Source: Aradus depressus (lineage: Eukaryota > Arthropoda > Insecta > Hemiptera > Aradidae). From it: 64,000 nt of DNA. This document shows positions 21,644 to 31,458 of this stretch, in pieces. The DNA lies in assembly GCA_963662175.1 (NCBI GenBank), contig OY759221.1:21129027-21193026 (forward strand). The letters run 5' to 3'. The position numbers and the translations under genes were made by a program. The number at the start of each line of letters is the position of its first letter. Position 1 is the first letter of the stretch. The notes under the pieces were generated by a model, which saw nothing but the letters and a program-made list of their open reading frames with translations, was not told the origin of the DNA and did no database searches.

Positions 21644-22328
21644 TCATATATATAAAGCTGAAAATGTCTGTGCGTTGTACCGCTATAACTGACGAACGGC
21701 TTGATGGATTTGATTAATTTTTTTTTAATTTGTTCGTCATCGTCTATGGAAGGTTATAGGCGTATTAAAACCTCAATATCTGGTCCATCCCAGCATCCAC
21801 CCACGCAATCTTTGTAACTCAAAAACCACTGTAATGATTAATGAGGAATCTTTTTGAATAGATAAGTTTTATCTACCGGAAGGTTAAGGTCTATTTTTTA
21901 ACCAACCCCTGGTCCATCCCAGCATCCACTCACGCAATCTTTGTAACTCGAAAACCATTGCAACGATTAATGAGAAATCTTTTTGAATAAATTAGTTTTA
22001 GCTCCAGGATGGTTGAAGTCAATGTTTTAATCAACCTGGTGGTCACAAGCGTTCTCAAGTACGCACTGGCTAGGACGTCCACTGATGCTAAGTATTCACT
22101 AGCTGTGGTTTCCGCCGTTGAATGGCGCGTACTAGCCATGGGGCCCAGGGGTCCTAAAAACTTACTAGCTGGGATGTCTGCCGTTGAAGGACTATAAGCG
22201 TTATTCCGTATGAATAATTGAAAATTATAACATCATGAATGTACTATTGAAGAATTGAAATGGATTCGAACGAGAGATATTAGGAAAAAAGTCAAAGTTC
22301 CCCGGGCAACGCCGGATATTACTGCTAG
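21644..22328 (+). mobile_element. Non-autonomous Helitron, copy 1
   Basis: Starts TC (TCATATATATAAAGCTGAAA) after an A, and ends with a GC-rich hairpin CCCGGGCAACGCCGG, then ATATTACTG and CTAG before a T. This is the Helitron signature (5' TC, 3' hairpin plus CTRR, insertion between A and T, no target duplication). It is 685 bp and contains two diverged ~125-bp internal repeats (GGTCCATCCCAGCATCCAC ... AAAAAGGTTAA type). It has no Rep/helicase ORF; the small frame at 22009-22197 recurs in other copies but shows no domain. Confidence 0.85.
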
Positions 22329-22547
22329 TTATTCTTAAAGAGACCATCCAAAATACAAAAACAAGTCGATGTAAAAATGGACTAACCCACATTAAAATCA
22401 AAAATCGCCGTGATTTAAAAATAAACAAATCCAATATTAAAAAGTACCGCTTTACGCAAAATAATATGCTAAAAATAACAATTGTTACGTACTTGGTTTT
22501 TTTTTTGAATCTTTTTCATGAAAACAGCCTTTGATATTTTTTCATAT

Positions 22548-22930
22548 ATGAGGTGTGTTCAAAAAGTAACGGGAATTTTGGTTTTTGAAAATATTTTTAT
22601 TTATTCGTCTACATCAATGTTATCCCCTTCAAAATAGTCCCCATTAGTTATTATCACTTATGCCAGTGCTTCTTCCAATCCCCGAAACACTTCTGGAACA
22701 GAAGAAAATATTTTTAATCTCATCTATGCTTGTGAAACGACGGCCCTTTAAGGTTCTCTTTATTGTTGGGAACAGGAAAAAAGTGACTCGGAGGCATGTC
22801 TGGCGAATATGGAGGCCTATCTCAATATTAATATTTTGGAGGTAGTCCATTATTGCGTTGGAGGCCTCAATTAATTTCCGACATTGACAAGCTCGCTTTA
22901 ATGAAGCTAATATCAATAATAAAAACCGAT
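22548..22930 (-). pseudogene. Mariner transposase C-terminal remnant with 3' terminal repeat
   Basis: The minus strand encodes FFLFPTIKRTLKGRRFTSID and DEIKN, followed in another frame by a NGDYFEGDNIDVDE-like end. This is the C-terminal region of mariner transposases after the DDD core. It ends at GAGGTGTGTTCAAAAAGTAAC (22551), the mariner terminal repeat, beside a TA. Frameshifts and the missing catalytic core mean it is dead. Confidence 0.7.
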
Positions 22931-23404
22931 TGTATGTAATAAGGGGAGAGAGGATTAATTAATTATTAATGACCGAACAAATAGTTCAAAAAGGCAAATA
23001 AGCGATGTATGATGCTCTTTAGTAGTCGGGGCGCGAGCCTAGGAGAGGCATCCGGCGGGATGATGGCGAACTGTGACAGAGAAGCCAGCCCTTCTAAAAG
23101 AGCTGGAAATTAATTAAATATTAATTAAAATCTCATTAAAAATTAATTAGGGAGGTCTTCTTCAGGGCCGACTAAGAAGGGAGGAATTTTGAAGGGGTTC
23201 TGTGCTTATCTGCTGGAAAAGATGACTTGCTATGTTACAGAATCGGATTGTAAATCGACTGTAAATATCGGTGGATCACAGGCAATGTGTATAGCACCAA
23301 TTAATCAATGAAGTGTTCTTACTGATATCAACCCCCTCGGATCCTCCACTTCTCTTTACTGATATCGCTAAAAATTAATCGTTTGAATGAATCCTTTAGT
23401 AACA
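22930..23404. other. Unassigned stretch
   Basis: Contains TTAATTAA-rich pieces and a less AT-rich segment (23020-23100). No frame or motif is recognised. Confidence 0.3.
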
Positions 23405-24200
23405 AAAACACGGTACATCTGATGTCTGCGTTCTTTTCTTATGCTAGAAAGTTTTGCTTCTGTTAAGGTTGTTTGGTGAATTGTGCTTTATAAATATATT
23501 CACTCTGAATACTTAACAAATAGAGGGCGCCGGTAGCTGAGTGGTATGCGTGCTTGTCTTCTGAGCTCAAGATCGTGGGTTCGAAACCCGACCGAGGCCC
23601 TTAGTTTATTTTAAATGGGAGGTAAAATAAACTTGAGCACGCCGTCCTTCGGATGGGACTCTAAGCGATGGTCCCGAGCCTGTACGATGTCAGGTACTCG
23701 TTAAAGACTCCTACCCTAGGTGAATAAAAATTTATGGTAGGCAAAATGTAGGACTCCCAAAGTAGAGTCGGGCTCATGTCCACCAGAGTGACGAATGAGC
23801 GCTCTGGTAGTAGGCGATATGACCTCGTAGTTAAAGCCCGGGCATAAGTCATAAAACGTAACTTAACCTTAATAAATAAAATAATAATTTATAGATAATG
23901 TATTCAGAGTAAATGAACTTAGCTTTATCAAATTTTTCCTTCATTAGGAACGTTACTTTCCCTAAAGTTTAGCTTTAGTCCATCAATTGAAAACTCTAAA
24001 GCTCGACATTAATTTTCTGTAAACTTCGTATTTCGAAGAATGCATAACTTGAAGTTATTTTGTTTTTTTCTCTAAGAATTACGTTGTACAATGGTATAAA
24101 AAAAAACTGCTGATGCCAACACATAACTTTCTTATACCCAGTAATGCCAGTGAAATGAATGGTTTAAGGGTACTTAAAGAAGAAAATCGTCGGTGGTTTT
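23405..24200 (+). repeat. Inverted duplicate of 19185-19612, carrying a SINE
   Basis: Flanks 23405-23522 and 23860-24200 together match the reverse complement of 19185-19612. The SINE sits between 'GAATACTTAACAAATA' and 'ACTTAACCTTAATAAATA'. Confidence 0.75.
23524..23860 (+). repeat. tRNA-derived SINE, best full-length copy
   Basis: The head reads GGGCGCCGGTAGCTGAGTGG with A box TAGCTGAGTGG, and the B box is GGGTTCGAAACCC. Both match Pol III consensus (TRGYNNARNNG, GGTTCGANNCC). The anticodon region resembles a tRNA but CCA and cloverleaf pairing are not kept, so this is a SINE and not a tRNA gene. The body (CGTCCTTCGGATGGGAC, GTACTCGTTAAAG, CCTAGGTGAATAAA) and tail (CTCTGGTAGTAGGCGATATG) define the family. 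The empty site at 19.5 kb suggests an imperfect target duplication around ACTTAA...AAATA. Confidence 0.85.
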
Positions 24201-24234
24201 TTTAAACCCTCAAATTTAAAAAAAAAAACTCCAC

Positions 24235-24498
24235 AAGGGGGCTTGGCGTTATAAAGTCTCTAGCTGTAACAGAGGCCTAAGATCCCTACACAGGCTTTGA
24301 TGAAACCTGAAGATCTTGGAAACGGCATACCCGATTTCCAACAAACATGGCTAAGAACCATCTCGCAAATACCAGCTTTTGAAACAAAAAAAAACGCTTT
24401 GAAATCGATTCTGTGTTGGAGCTACGTTGCCACAGACAGACACACACAGACAAAGGCTTCAAACTTATAACACCCCTCCTTTTGCATCAGGGGTTAAA
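24235..24498 (+). repeat. Dispersed repeat with (CAGA)n near the end
   Basis: Shares with 45418-45672 the blocks TCTCTAGCTGTAA, GAAACCTGAAGATCTTGG, 'CCCGATTTCCA', 'AAACGCTTTGAAATCGATTC' and the CAGACAGACA tract followed by AACTTATAACACCC. It looks like a LINE/SINE 3' end; family not determined. Confidence 0.6.
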
Positions 24499-24722
24499 AA
24501 TCACCTTATTAAGTAATTTCACATATATTTTAAAGGCTATTTATCAACTTATCCTTATGACTAATAATAATTATTAGACATTAAAATCTAGTTAATATAC
24601 GCTCTTGCAAAATTTTGCCATTTTTAAGTTGGCTCTCAAATGACACTTTCCTGACTTGGTGTATATTATTTAAATATTTTTCTTTTTAAAAAATTAGCTA
24701 TGTAAATTTTCTTGAACAGACA

Positions 24723-24726
24723 TCTT
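24723..24726. repeat. TCTT target-site duplication (left)
   Basis: TCTT directly precedes the outer TG of the left LTR. The same 4 bases follow the right LTR at 33446-33449. Confidence 0.75.
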
Positions 24727-25312
24727 TGTGAAGAATAGTAAAGGGGCTTCACCACTTGTGAAGAATAAAAAAGACTGTATTTGTAAATAATATAATTTAA
24801 GAGAATGTTAGGTGAATAATAAGAATGACTGTCTTTACTTTAATTTAAGGTATGGTGCTTCACTCACCAAACCGGGATCTTAACTTAATGGTACTTGTTA
24901 ATTCTAGGGGGTTTCAATAATAACACCAATTAGGCTGTTGAATAACTTCTTAGAGAATGTATTTTAAATGTCAGAACTCATGACAGATAATAAGATATGA
25001 CAAGAACAGTTTAACACTTGGAAACATAAACAATAGGAATTCGACTTACGTCCAGAAGTAGAGAGAGAGCAGTCCACACGTCTGACCAGGTTCCAGAATC
25101 TGACCACAACGCATCTCCTCATCGGTATTTAACCTTTGAGGAGCGGAAATGTTTACCTTGGTCAAGATCAAATATCCTGTTTACGGGTCAACACTCTCGA
25201 TGTCACAATCGCGGTTCCTTGGCCGAGCCAATCTCAATAAACGGGGAACAAAGATTTGTTTTTCCTGAACTCTTTCGAGTTTTCTGACAAAGTCCCCTTC
25301 ACCGCCTTCTCA
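24727..25312 (-). repeat. 3' LTR of the Gypsy element
   Basis: 586 bases. It matches 32858-33445 throughout except the outermost ~35 bases on the left, where small indels and substitutions occur around a duplicated ACTTGTGAAGAATA motif. Confidence 0.9.
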
Positions 25313-25316
25313 CATA

Positions 25317-25326
25317 CTTCCCCCTG
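25317..25326 (-). promoter_or_regulatory. Polypurine tract
   Basis: The minus strand reads CAGGGGGAAG, then TATG, immediately before the 3' LTR. It is the expected place for plus-strand DNA priming during reverse transcription. Confidence 0.6.
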
Positions 25327-26768
25327 CAATCCAGAAGTCACGCCCTCGTGACGAGACACAACCGGGAGGAGCTGCCAATCTGCAAAGCGCTGCATACAAA
25401 GTTGATGGAATGTTGTTGTTATTTCTAGAAGTTCGTCTGTAGAGTTCTCGTAGTTTCTCCTCTCTCTTTCTCTGACTAAAGTAAACTCCTAAAGTCCTGA
25501 TTCCAAGTGTTAAATTCATGTTTAGTACAGATAAATATATAAATATAAAGTACAACATATATCGACTACTTTCTGAGAAAAAGAAAATGTAAACTTCAAT
25601 TTTCATTAACAAAACAAAATTATACTTAAAACTTATCAACAAAATCAAAAATAAATGAGTTAACATAACAAACAAACTTAATAATGTATATACTGTAAAA
25701 GATTTAGTGATATGCTAAAACAATGTTTATATGTATATTCTTTTTTTTTTTTTTTTCAAATGACGTAAATACCAATATATATGTATACAACTTAAAATAA
25801 ATGAATATTACTAAACAAGTCTATTTGCAATAACATAAAAAAATCAAAATAGATTGGAAACACATTCCCTTTTTTTTTCCAAACGACGTAACAACCAATA
25901 TGTATGTATACAATTAAAATAAATAAATAAGTTTATAAAAAAAATCAAAAATAGATTGGAAACACATTCCTTTTTTTTTTTTTGAGATTCTCGCTAGGTA
26001 CATCTAATTATACTCCTCTATGAGACCAAATAATAATAATAAAAAAAAAATTATTGAATACAACAGAAATGTTTTTATAAACACTTCGAAAAATTCACTT
26101 AACGAATCACAAAACAAATCAAAACAAAAACAAAATATATAGGAGAGAACAATGGACTCTTCTTCCAATATTTACTAATAACAATAAAAAAACACAATCA
26201 ATTATTTAATAAACTATTATTTTGTATTCCTATGCAGTCTGCATAATGTTGCTAACGAACAACTAAGATTCTAAATAAATTATTGACAGAAAGAAAAGAG
26301 AAAAAAAAAATATCTATAATAAAGTTAACCTATTGACTAAACTCCGTTCCATGAGCTATGGGCTGTGTAATGTATTTATTCAACTAAAGTTACACAGAGG
26401 CCCTTCTAGGGGCTAACATCATTATTGTATTTTCTTTTTGTCTTGTAGATTTAAAATATCTGGCTACCAACATTTCAAAAAAATATATAGAAGCAATAAA
26501 GACAATGTATGTTACCTGTATATAGCTCATGGAAGGAAGTGATCAAATTCTGGACCTGCCTTTCTCAAGAAAGCGCTAGTCTTCACTCCCTCCACTCAGT
26601 TTATGTTTCCATTCAATCTGTTCCTGTATCTGTTTTCACACTTTTGTTATTGTAAACTGCATCCTATCTCAACAATATCCTTGACAAACCCAAAACACGG
26701 ATGTGTCCAGTCAATGAACTCCAAAATTATTTCCAAATTTCTTATCCCTAACGTGGATTTTGCCTATA

Positions 26769-27160
26769 ATCTCCCTTAATTGAGCTTAAATATCGCAATT
26801 ATCTCCCATAAATCTCCCTAAATTGCGTCTTATTCTTTATCTCTTTTTTTTTTTGTTTTAATATAAGTATCTCCCTTAATTTGCGCTTAAATGTCGCAAT
26901 TGTCTCCCATAAATCTCCCTAAATTGCGTCTTATTCTTTATCTCTTTTTTTTTTTTGTTTTAATATAAGTATCTCCCTTAATTTGCGCTTAAATGTCGCA
27001 ATTGTCTCCCATAAATCTCCCTAAATTGCGTCTTATTCTTTATCTCTTTTTTTTTTGTTTTAATATAAGTATCTCCCTTAATTGTGCTAAAATATCGCAA
27101 TTATCTCCCAAAAATCTCCCTTAATTGTGCTAAACTCTTTATCTCTCTTTTTTTTTTTCA
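26769..27160. repeat. ~101-bp tandem repeat inside the Gypsy element
   Basis: Units start near 26769, 26870, 26972 and 27072 and share 'ATCTCCCTTAATTTGCGCTT', 'CTCCCATAAATCTCCC' and a T-run. Confidence 0.85.
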
Positions 27161-27203
27161 AATAACTTCCTTTTTATTTATTTATTTTTATTTTATTTTT
27201 TTT

Positions 27204-27358
27204 AAGGCTCCGTGAACAGGCGACCGCGTTTTCAAAATTAACCGGTGCTTTATCTAACACGAAACCTCAGCTTCTCGAATTACACTCTTTATATTTTCAC
27301 CGCACGACTTTTTACGCTAAATTCCTTTATCTCTCTTTTTTTTTCAAATAATTTCCCT

Positions 27359-27400
<42 letters not shown>

Positions 27401-27545
27401 GCTCCGTGAACAGGCGACCGCGTTTTCAAACTCAACCGGTGCTTTATCTAACACGAAACCTCAGCTTCTCTAATTACTCTCTTTTACTTTTTTATATTTT
27501 CCACCGCGCGACGTTTTGCGCTAAATTCCTTGTTCTACCAATTAC
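27204..27545. repeat. 194-bp direct duplication with T37 run
   Basis: AAGGCTCCGTGAACAGGCG at 27204 recurs at 27398, followed by CGGTGCTTTATCTAACACG and CCTCAGCTTCTC in both copies. An uninterrupted T run of about 37 bases lies at 27361-27397. Confidence 0.85.
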
Positions 27546-27988
27546 TTAACATTTGCGCATAGTATATATATCTTCCAAAAAAAAAATTCTCCCATAATTG
27601 CGCTTAAATATCTCTATCATCTCTCTTAAAAATCTCCTTAAATTGCGCACAATATTTATATTTATCATTAAAATCTCCCTTAATTTGCGCTCAATATATA
27701 TATATATATATATCCCATATTCACTTTTATTCTCTTTGACGCGTAATTATCTACCTCTTTTATTTTTTTATTATTTTTTTTTTTAAATATTTTCTTTCTT
27801 TAGCACAATGTTTGAAATCTTTCCTTTTTCCCTTTTCAATCAAGAAGGTCATATCAGAGGACAAGGAGGAAGGGTTCTCCTTGGCGCTGTATGCCTCTTA
27901 TCCTAACGTGTGCCCCTTCATGTACACACGGTAGTTCGAAAAAGAGAGAAAGGATAGATACATGGGCTACTTTACTTTAATTTAAACA

Positions 27989-30900
27989 TTATCTGTGGTA
28001 GTATTTCTTCATCCTTTTTATATGAAAAACATCGTCCACTAACTTCCCAGCTTTATAAACCTGAATAACATAATTCAACTTGTTTAGGCGCTTCTGGACA
28101 ACAAAAGGTCCCTTATATTTCGGCTGTAATTTTCTTGATTTACTCGGATCAAAACAAAATTCTCTTAATAGAACTAGATCGCCCTCTTTAAATTCCACAA
28201 AGCTGTGCTTTTTATCGTAATTTTCTTTTTGAATTAGCTGAGGCTTTTTTAAAATTTCCGGGATTGTTTTTCTTATAACTTGCAACTCCTCTATAGTTTT
28301 AATTACATCCGCCTCATAAGTGTGCGGAACTAGAACGACGTCCAAAGGAATCTTAGGCCTATAACCGTGCATCAAGAAAAACGGTTCGTAACCCGTACTT
28401 GCTTGTTTAGACGTATTATAAGAGAAGAGAACATGGTCCAAATGTGTGCTCCAATTATTTATATTTTTATTAACGTAATGTGACAACATTTGAATAAGTG
28501 TGTGATTGAATCGTTCTACAATGCCTTGAGCGCATGGGTTAAAAGCCGTACTTTTTTTGTGATAAATTCCCAAGGCTGCTTTAAATTGTAACAAGGACTT
28601 CTCCAAAAAATGTGTCCCTCTGTCTGATGAGACTATACTCGGGACCCCAAAACGATTTACCATATTCAATAAAAATTTTGCCGTAGATTTGGCATCTGCA
28701 GACCTAGTGGCTTTTGCCATGACAAATTTTGTTGTTGTGCAAGTTGCTACTATAATGTACTTGTTCCCATGAGAGCTAGTTAATGGCCCCAAGTAATCTA
28801 TAACTACATGTGAAAAAGGGGTCGTGGATGGAATGATGGGGCTGAGATCCCCCTGGGGCAAACTTTTTGGAATTTTTTCTCTTTGACATGAGTCACACGA
28901 TTGTATGTATGTCGTAATTTCGGATAGCATAGAGGGCCAAAAGTAATTAGTTAGTAATCTACCATAAGTTTTAGCGATACCTAGGTGTCCTAAATCGTCA
29001 TGGCAAGAGTGCAACAATTCTCTTTTTAAAGAATCAGGCACTAAAATTAAATTTCTTCGTTCCTTAGGGGTAAAGTATTTGTAATAAATTATATCGTCGT
29101 CCGAATTTAATACATAATTTCGCGATTTACGACGTATTGATTTATCGCCGAATTCGTTGTCCGTCAAGGCCTGGTAAATTTGTGAACAAAATTTATCTAA
29201 TTTTTGCAATTTCGCAATATTTATTATTTTTATTTCATTGACCGCAAAATCATTGTCATAAGACGTGTCTACAAATTTATCTACTGGATTTCTTGAAAGG
29301 GCATCTGGGACGACCATTTTCTTCCCAGGCTTATGTATGATCTCGAAATCGTAATCTACTAATTTTAAAGCTAATCTATGTAACCTTGAAGAGATATTTT
29401 TTATATTATTATAGTATTTCAAACTGACATGATCATTATATATGATTACCCTTTGTCCCAGCACGAAGGGACGCCAGTAATTTAAACAATAAACTATAGA
29501 TAGCAATTCTATCTCTGAAGTTGTCCATCTCTGTTCAACATCAGTCAATTTACGGCTCAAAAACTGAACAGGGTGAAAGACATCGTTCTTGTCGGGCTGC
29601 ATCATAACAGCTCCAATACCAACAAGAGATGCGTCTGTGTAGATATGAATTGGAAGATTTTCATTAAAGTGCATCAAAACTGGTGGGGATATTAATTTTA
29701 ATTTTAATGCATCAAAAGCTTCTTGATGTATTTCTTTCCAGATTAATTTTTTGTTTTCTAGCTTTGTCAAATCCGTCAACGGGGCTGCTATGGTGGCGTA
29801 ATTTTTTATGAACTTTCTGTAATAGTTAGTGGTTCCCATGAAGGACCTCACTGCTTTGACCGTGGTCGGAACCGGGAAGTTTTGGATCGCTTCAATTTTA
29901 TCAGGGAGTGGCGTGATGCCTTTTTGTGAAACGTTATGACCTAAAATGTCTATTTGGTCGAAAAAAAATTTACATTTATCAGTTTTCACCTTCAAGTTTA
30001 CGGAGCGAATCTTTTCTAAAGCTAGACGTAAGTTGTGTAAGTGGTTGTCAAATTCGTCTGAAAACACAACAATATCGTCTATATAACATATCATTTTGCG
30101 GTATAGATATTCCGAAAATAGTCTGTTTACCGCCCTCTGAAATGAGGCGGGACTGTTTTTAAGTCCTTGGGGCAAACATTTGAACTCATATTGGCCAAAC
30201 GGAGTAACAAATGCTGTTATTTCGCGATCCTCTTGAGATAAGGGTTGTTGATAAAAAGCGGAATTAAAATCTAATTTTGAGAATATACCAGAGCCTTGCA
30301 GACAATCAAACACTGAATCTATTCGAGGAAGGGGGAATTTATCCGCTAACAATTTCTCATTTAATTTAATATAATTTATGACCATCCTGAATGATTTGCC
30401 GTCAGGTTTCCTAACTAAATGTGCTGGAGAGCTGTATGCAGATTGAGTTGGTCCAATGATATCGGCTTTCAACAGAATATCCACTTGCCTCTGTAACTCC
30501 TCTCTCTCAAATTTGGAGACACGGTATGGAGGGAGAGAGACTGGTTCTCTGTCTATTAATTTTAATTTGTATGGTGATAATTTTGTAGGGCCTAAATCCC
30601 CTGAATGAGTGGCAAAAACGTCTCTAAATTCAAAGAGGAGGTCGAACGCCTTCTTATATTGTCCCTCCGGTAGCTCCGGATTAATCTGTATCACATGTCC
30701 GGCTTTATCGGTTAGAATGGGTTTTTTCTGGTCAGGCATACGATTCTGGTATCCAATTAACGTGTTACATACCACCCTCTGTGTTACTGAGGATATGTTC
30801 TGCACTTCTAACTCATCCGATGTATTTGGACAAGATGAATCTATTACCTGAATAGGACTTTCGTCGAAATATTCGTGATTTAAATTAATTTGATCAGTAA

Positions 30901-31411
30901 TATGAATTCCTTTAGTTAATTTGTTTGTTAGTTGCAAATGTTTTCGGGTCAAAGGAGGAAGTATTATGTCACCTGTTGTCCTCAGCTCTAAATGTTTTGG
31001 ATCAATTGACGTTTGTTTTGGTGTTAACGTCAACATTTCCTTTGTCTCTGGAATGTGACCCACTCTAAGATGTACACAGAGTGACCCAGTTTTGTAATCC
31101 AATACCGCTCCTCGCTGACTAAGAAAATCCTCTCCAAGAATGGCCTGACAGTTCAGATTTCTCGCTACGAAAAATCGTTGCCTCATTTTATTTTCTTTTA
31201 TTTTTATTATTGTGTCTATATGTCCCAAAATTTCGACTGGCGAACTATTTGCAGCCATAGCTCTAATTGTTGTGTCTTTTGTAAAATTAAAATGTTGGTT
31301 ATTTTTAAATGTGTCGTAATTTAAAATAGATACAGAAGCCCCAGTATCTATTAAAGTTCTAACTTTTAAATCAAATATTTCTGTCTCAATTGTAGAGCTG
31401 GACACGTTCAC
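27989..31411 (-). CDS. pol: Gypsy pol polyprotein (protease, RT, RNase H, integrase)
   Basis: 1140 residues from the GTG at 31411; the frame is open upstream into gag, so it is expected to be made as a gag-pol fusion. Protease has DTG at residues 22-24. Reverse transcriptase spans about 290-480, with KLDFNSAF (D381) and YIDD at 443-446. RNase H follows, with YTDAS (D592-593 region), SEIELL and YNDH near 660. The integrase zinc finger is HDDLGH and CDSCQREK (H804, H809, C839, C842). The integrase core is D872, D930 and E966 (D,D35E). The C-terminus has a GPF/Y-type module (YKGPFVVQ) and no chromodomain. All catalytic residues are present, so the element looks competent. Confidence 0.95.
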   Translation of the reverse strand: MNVSSSTIETEIFDLKVRTLIDTGASVSILNYDTFKNNQHFNFTKDTTIRAMAANSSPVEILGHIDTIIKIKENKMRQRFFVARNLNCQAILGEDFLSQRGAVLDYKTGSLCVHLRVGHIPETKEMLTLTPKQTSIDPKHLELRTTGDIILPPLTRKHLQLTNKLTKGIHITDQINLNHEYFDESPIQVIDSSCPNTSDELEVQNISSVTQRVVCNTLIGYQNRMPDQKKPILTDKAGHVIQINPELPEGQYKKAFDLLFEFRDVFATHSGDLGPTKLSPYKLKLIDREPVSLPPYRVSKFEREELQRQVDILLKADIIGPTQSAYSSPAHLVRKPDGKSFRMVINYIKLNEKLLADKFPLPRIDSVFDCLQGSGIFSKLDFNSAFYQQPLSQEDREITAFVTPFGQYEFKCLPQGLKNSPASFQRAVNRLFSEYLYRKMICYIDDIVVFSDEFDNHLHNLRLALEKIRSVNLKVKTDKCKFFFDQIDILGHNVSQKGITPLPDKIEAIQNFPVPTTVKAVRSFMGTTNYYRKFIKNYATIAAPLTDLTKLENKKLIWKEIHQEAFDALKLKLISPPVLMHFNENLPIHIYTDASLVGIGAVMMQPDKNDVFHPVQFLSRKLTDVEQRWTTSEIELLSIVYCLNYWRPFVLGQRVIIYNDHVSLKYYNNIKNISSRLHRLALKLVDYDFEIIHKPGKKMVVPDALSRNPVDKFVDTSYDNDFAVNEIKIINIAKLQKLDKFCSQIYQALTDNEFGDKSIRRKSRNYVLNSDDDIIYYKYFTPKERRNLILVPDSLKRELLHSCHDDLGHLGIAKTYGRLLTNYFWPSMLSEITTYIQSCDSCQREKIPKSLPQGDLSPIIPSTTPFSHVVIDYLGPLTSSHGNKYIIVATCTTTKFVMAKATRSADAKSTAKFLLNMVNRFGVPSIVSSDRGTHFLEKSLLQFKAALGIYHKKSTAFNPCAQGIVERFNHTLIQMLSHYVNKNINNWSTHLDHVLFSYNTSKQASTGYEPFFLMHGYRPKIPLDVVLVPHTYEADVIKTIEELQVIRKTIPEILKKPQLIQKENYDKKHSFVEFKEGDLVLLREFCFDPSKSRKLQPKYKGPFVVQKRLNKLNYVIQVYKAGKLVDDVFHIKRMKKYYHR

Positions 31412-31458
31412 GGAATTAAATTCATATACTTTGTTAGGCCCAAAACGCCTAGCGTTAA

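Larger units (their letters stand above)
25327..27988 (-). other. Non-coding region between pol and 3' LTR
   Basis: About 2.7 kb, very T-rich on the plus strand, with several internal repeats and no long frame. Near 25735-25990 a block with AATGACGTAAATACCAATAT is present twice. A small minus frame at 25675-25310 (121 codons) begins with a hydrophobic run but extends to the LTR edge and shows no envelope motif, so I do not call it a gene. Confidence 0.6.

Noticed and set aside
23524..23600. Functional tRNA gene
   Set aside because: A and B boxes are present but there is no closed cloverleaf or acceptor stem. The sequence continues as a repeat found many times, so it is a SINE head.
25310..25675. 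Envelope-like frame upstream of the 3' LTR
   Set aside because: 121 codons with one hydrophobic run, ending at the LTR edge. No cleavage site, Cys pattern or second membrane segment, so it is not supported.
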